A DNA stretch of 53,901 nt. It comes from JAVVEW01 sp032251045 (GTDB lineage Bacteria; Pseudomonadota; Gammaproteobacteria; Methylococcales; Methylomonadaceae). The stretch's first letter is position 1; every line of letters starts with the position of its first letter. The translations under genes and the position numbers were made by a program. Below, piece by piece: positions 52,084-53,901 of the stretch. The notes beneath the pieces were generated by a model. That model searched no databases, was not told the origin of the DNA, and saw only the letters and a program-made list of their open reading frames with translations. The DNA lies in the NCBI GenBank assembly GCA_032251045.1, contig JAVVEW010000012.1:1-53901 (forward strand). The letters are read 5' to 3'.

Positions 52084-52323
52084 ATGGCTAGAATTACTGT
52101 AGAAGATTGTTTAGAAAATGTTGAAAATCGGTTCAAGCTGGTGTTGTTGGCCAGCCAGCGAGGTCGCCAACTGGATAGAGGCGCCCAGGAATTTGTCAAT
52201 AAGGGCAAAAACAAAAACTCTGTCGTGGCGCTAAGGGAAATTGCCGAAGGTCATGTAACCCCTCAAAACGTCGGTGCATTGCATCAGGTGGGTGAAGACA
52301 GCTACGCTGAGCGCCGCTGGTAA
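52084..52323 (+). CDS. rpoZ: RNA polymerase omega subunit
   Basis: A 79-residue RpoZ. It begins MARITVEDCLENVENRFKLV and contains LASQRGRQLDRGA and ALREIAEGHV, the invariant parts that clamp the beta-prime C-terminus. It also forms one of the ppGpp sites of RNA polymerase, which suits its place right before the ppGpp synthetase gene; only 3 nt separate the rpoZ stop from the next start. Confidence 0.97.
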   Translation: MARITVEDCLENVENRFKLVLLASQRGRQLDRGAQEFVNKGKNKNSVVALREIAEGHVTPQNVGALHQVGEDSYAERRW

Positions 52324-52326
52324 TCC

Positions 52327-53901
52327 ATGCCTGCCGCTGCCACAGAATATTTGGCCCTAGATAGCGCTGAACAGAAATTGTTTCAGCGCTTATTGACCAC
52401 GCTGTCCGATTACCTGAGTCAGGAAGCGCTCGAACAGATCACCAAAGCTTTTCATTTTGGCGCCGATGCACATCAGGGACAATACCGAAAAAGCGGGGAA
52501 AACTACATCTGCCACCCCCTGTCAGTTGCCATTACTCTGGCTGAAACACGCATGGATGCCAAAGGTATTATGGCAGCTATTCTGCACGATATTCTCGAAG
52601 ACACCCCGGTCACCAAGCAAGAACTCAGCAAACGTTTCAGTGAGGAAGTCGCCGAACTGGTCGATGGCGTCACCAAACTGGGGCGTATTGATGACAAACC
52701 CCGCGCCGAGGCGCAAGCGGAAAGTGTTCGTAAAATGTTTTTGGCCACGGCCAAAGATTTACGGGTGATCATGGTCAAGCTGGCCGACCGGCTGCATAAC
52801 ATGCGCACGCTGGACGCCATGCCACCCCCCAAACGCCGTCGCATCGCTAAAGAAACCTTAGACATTTACGCACCTATCGCGAACCGTCTGGGTATGAATC
52901 ACATGCGCCATGAACTGGAAATCCTAGGCTTCAAGGCGCTGTATCCGAACCGTTATCGCATTCTCAAAAACGCGGTAAAAAAATCCCGGGGTAACCGCCG
53001 GGAAATCATTAAAACCATCGAAAGCGCCATTGAAACACGGCTACAACAAACCGGCCTGAAATGTGAAGTGGTTGGCCGGGAAAAAAACCTGTTCAGCCTG
53101 TACCGAAAGATGCGCAACAAAAAGATTTCCTTTAACGATGTCTATGATGTTTACGCATTTCGCATTTTTTGTGACCAGGTTGACGATTGCTATCGGGCGC
53201 TAGGTGTCGTGCACAATCTTTACAAACCGGTCCCGGGGCGCTTCAAGGACTATATCGCTCTGACCAAGGCCAATGGCTACCAATCCCTGCATACCACTCT
53301 GAAGGGACCTTACGGCGTGCCGATTGAAATTCAGATTCGCACCCATGAAATGCATCACCTATCCGAATCCGGTGTCGCCGCACATTGGCTGTATAAATCT
53401 CAGCACGAAAGCTCGGAACACGCCCGCGCCCGCGCCAACGAATGGCTGCGCGAACTGCTGGAAATTCACAAAACGGCAGGTGATTCGCTGGAGTTCATCG
53501 ACAACCTGAAAATCGACCTTTTTCCACAGGAAGTGTTTGTATTCACGCCGCAAGGCAGTATTTTCAAACTGCCTCGTGGCGCTACCGTGGTGGATTTTGC
53601 CTATGCCGTACATACCGACATTGGTAATTCCTGCATCTCCGCCCGCATCGACAAACAGCTGGTCTCGTTGCAAACAGCATTGGAAAACGGCATGACGGTA
53701 GAAGTGATAACCTCATCCTGGGCCAGGCCCAGTCCGTTATGGCTAAATTATGTGGTCACCGCCAAAGCACGCGGCAGCATTCGCGCCTATTTAAAACATT
53801 TCAAACAGCAGGAAGCGATTAGTCTGGGGCGAAAACTGCTTGAAAAAGAGCTGTTTGCTTTGGATATGAATCTGGCTGACATACCTGACGACCGTGTACA
53901 G
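52327..53901 (+). CDS. spoT: Bifunctional (p)ppGpp synthetase/hydrolase, SpoT type (3'-truncated by window)
   Basis: The first 525 residues are visible; full proteins have about 700. The HD hydrolase domain is intact (HQGQYRKSGENYICHP, then HDILED at 87-92 and LADRLHNMRTL), which marks the bifunctional SpoT type and not RelA. The synthetase domain (about 230-345) has GRFKDYIALTKANGYQSLHTT near 302-322, and the TGS domain starts at about 395 with FVFTPQGSIFKLP. Start at 52327, 3 nt after rpoZ. The regulatory C-terminus lies beyond 53901. Confidence 0.96.
   Translation, partial: MPAAATEYLALDSAEQKLFQRLLTTLSDYLSQEALEQITKAFHFGADAHQGQYRKSGENYICHPLSVAITLAETRMDAKGIMAAILHDILEDTPVTKQELSKRFSEEVAELVDGVTKLGRIDDKPRAEAQAESVRKMFLATAKDLRVIMVKLADRLHNMRTLDAMPPPKRRRIAKETLDIYAPIANRLGMNHMRHELEILGFKALYPNRYRILKNAVKKSRGNRREIIKTIESAIETRLQQTGLKCEVVGREKNLFSLYRKMRNKKISFNDVYDVYAFRIFCDQVDDCYRALGVVHNLYKPVPGRFKDYIALTKANGYQSLHTTLKGPYGVPIEIQIRTHEMHHLSESGVAAHWLYKSQHESSEHARARANEWLRELLEIHKTAGDSLEFIDNLKIDLFPQEVFVFTPQGSIFKLPRGATVVDFAYAVHTDIGNSCISARIDKQLVSLQTALENGMTVEVITSSWARPSPLWLNYVVTAKARGSIRAYLKHFKQQEAISLGRKLLEKELFALDMNLADIPDDRVQ

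Overview
The window looks like part of the chromosome of a gammaproteobacterial (type I) methanotroph, most likely from the Methylomonadaceae. Three things point there: a complete sucrose block (sps-spp-fruK-ams), a haoA-haoB pair for hydroxylamine oxidation (needed because methane monooxygenase also oxidises ammonia), and formate-tetrahydrofolate ligase for C1 assimilation. No pmo or mxa gene is present, so the assignment rests on this combination and on housekeeping gene order (leuS-lptE-holA, hslV-hslU, nnr-tsaE, rpoZ-spoT) that is typical of Gammaproteobacteria. I see no rRNA, tRNA or CRISPR array.

Layout. 1-1384: end of an AAA-ATPase-like gene, a small membrane protein and a repeat-rich gap. 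1385-4774: a DevBCA-type ABC exporter translationally overlapped with the peptidoglycan glycosyltransferase mtgA. 4905-10003 (minus): mazG, adenosine-kinase-like, dgkA, gcvH, tsaE, nnr, fdxA. 10122-12704: a large c-di-GMP enzyme with an ethylene-receptor-like membrane sensor. 13321-16858: H-NS-like protein, FAH-family hydrolase, ilvA, rpiA. 17014-18390: a dispersed repeat split by a 1.2-kb insertion element with 12-bp inverted ends and a 9-bp target duplication; the element holds a broken Rpn nuclease gene and an istB scrap. 18446-25565: DUF2909, malic enzyme, cobO-holA-lptE-leuS, and a divergent YbeL-like zinc-ribbon gene. 25681-29207: DUF2490 protein, haoB, haoA. 29574-34860 (plus): bioA, a small exported orphan, a membrane spermidine-synthase-like protein, ftfL. 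34861-35282: palindromic repeats. 35283-39637 (minus): FleQ-like sigma-54 activator, exported pentapeptide-repeat protein, hslU, hslV. 40158-41198: fatty acid desaturase. 41173-48708 (minus): sps-spp-fruK-ams followed closely by sixA, phoU and a ycgN-like gene. 48900-53901: NUDIX, gamma carbonic anhydrase, photolyase, DUF4242, rpoZ and the start of spoT/rel.

How the genes work together. Sps and Spp make sucrose from UDP-glucose and fructose-6-phosphate; amylosucrase and fructokinase return it to glucan and fructose-6-phosphate, so sucrose can serve as osmolyte or carbon store. HaoA with HaoB removes hydroxylamine. FtfL feeds formate into the folate pool. The DevBCA-MtgA operon suggests export of an envelope component coupled to wall synthesis.

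The most unusual points are the insertion element caught inside a small MITE-like repeat (at least three copies in the window), the ethylene-receptor-type sensor on a GGDEF-EAL protein with an Asp-to-Asn change at a residue important in plant receptors, and the devBCA-mtgA operon. All calls come from reading the sequence; no database search was run.
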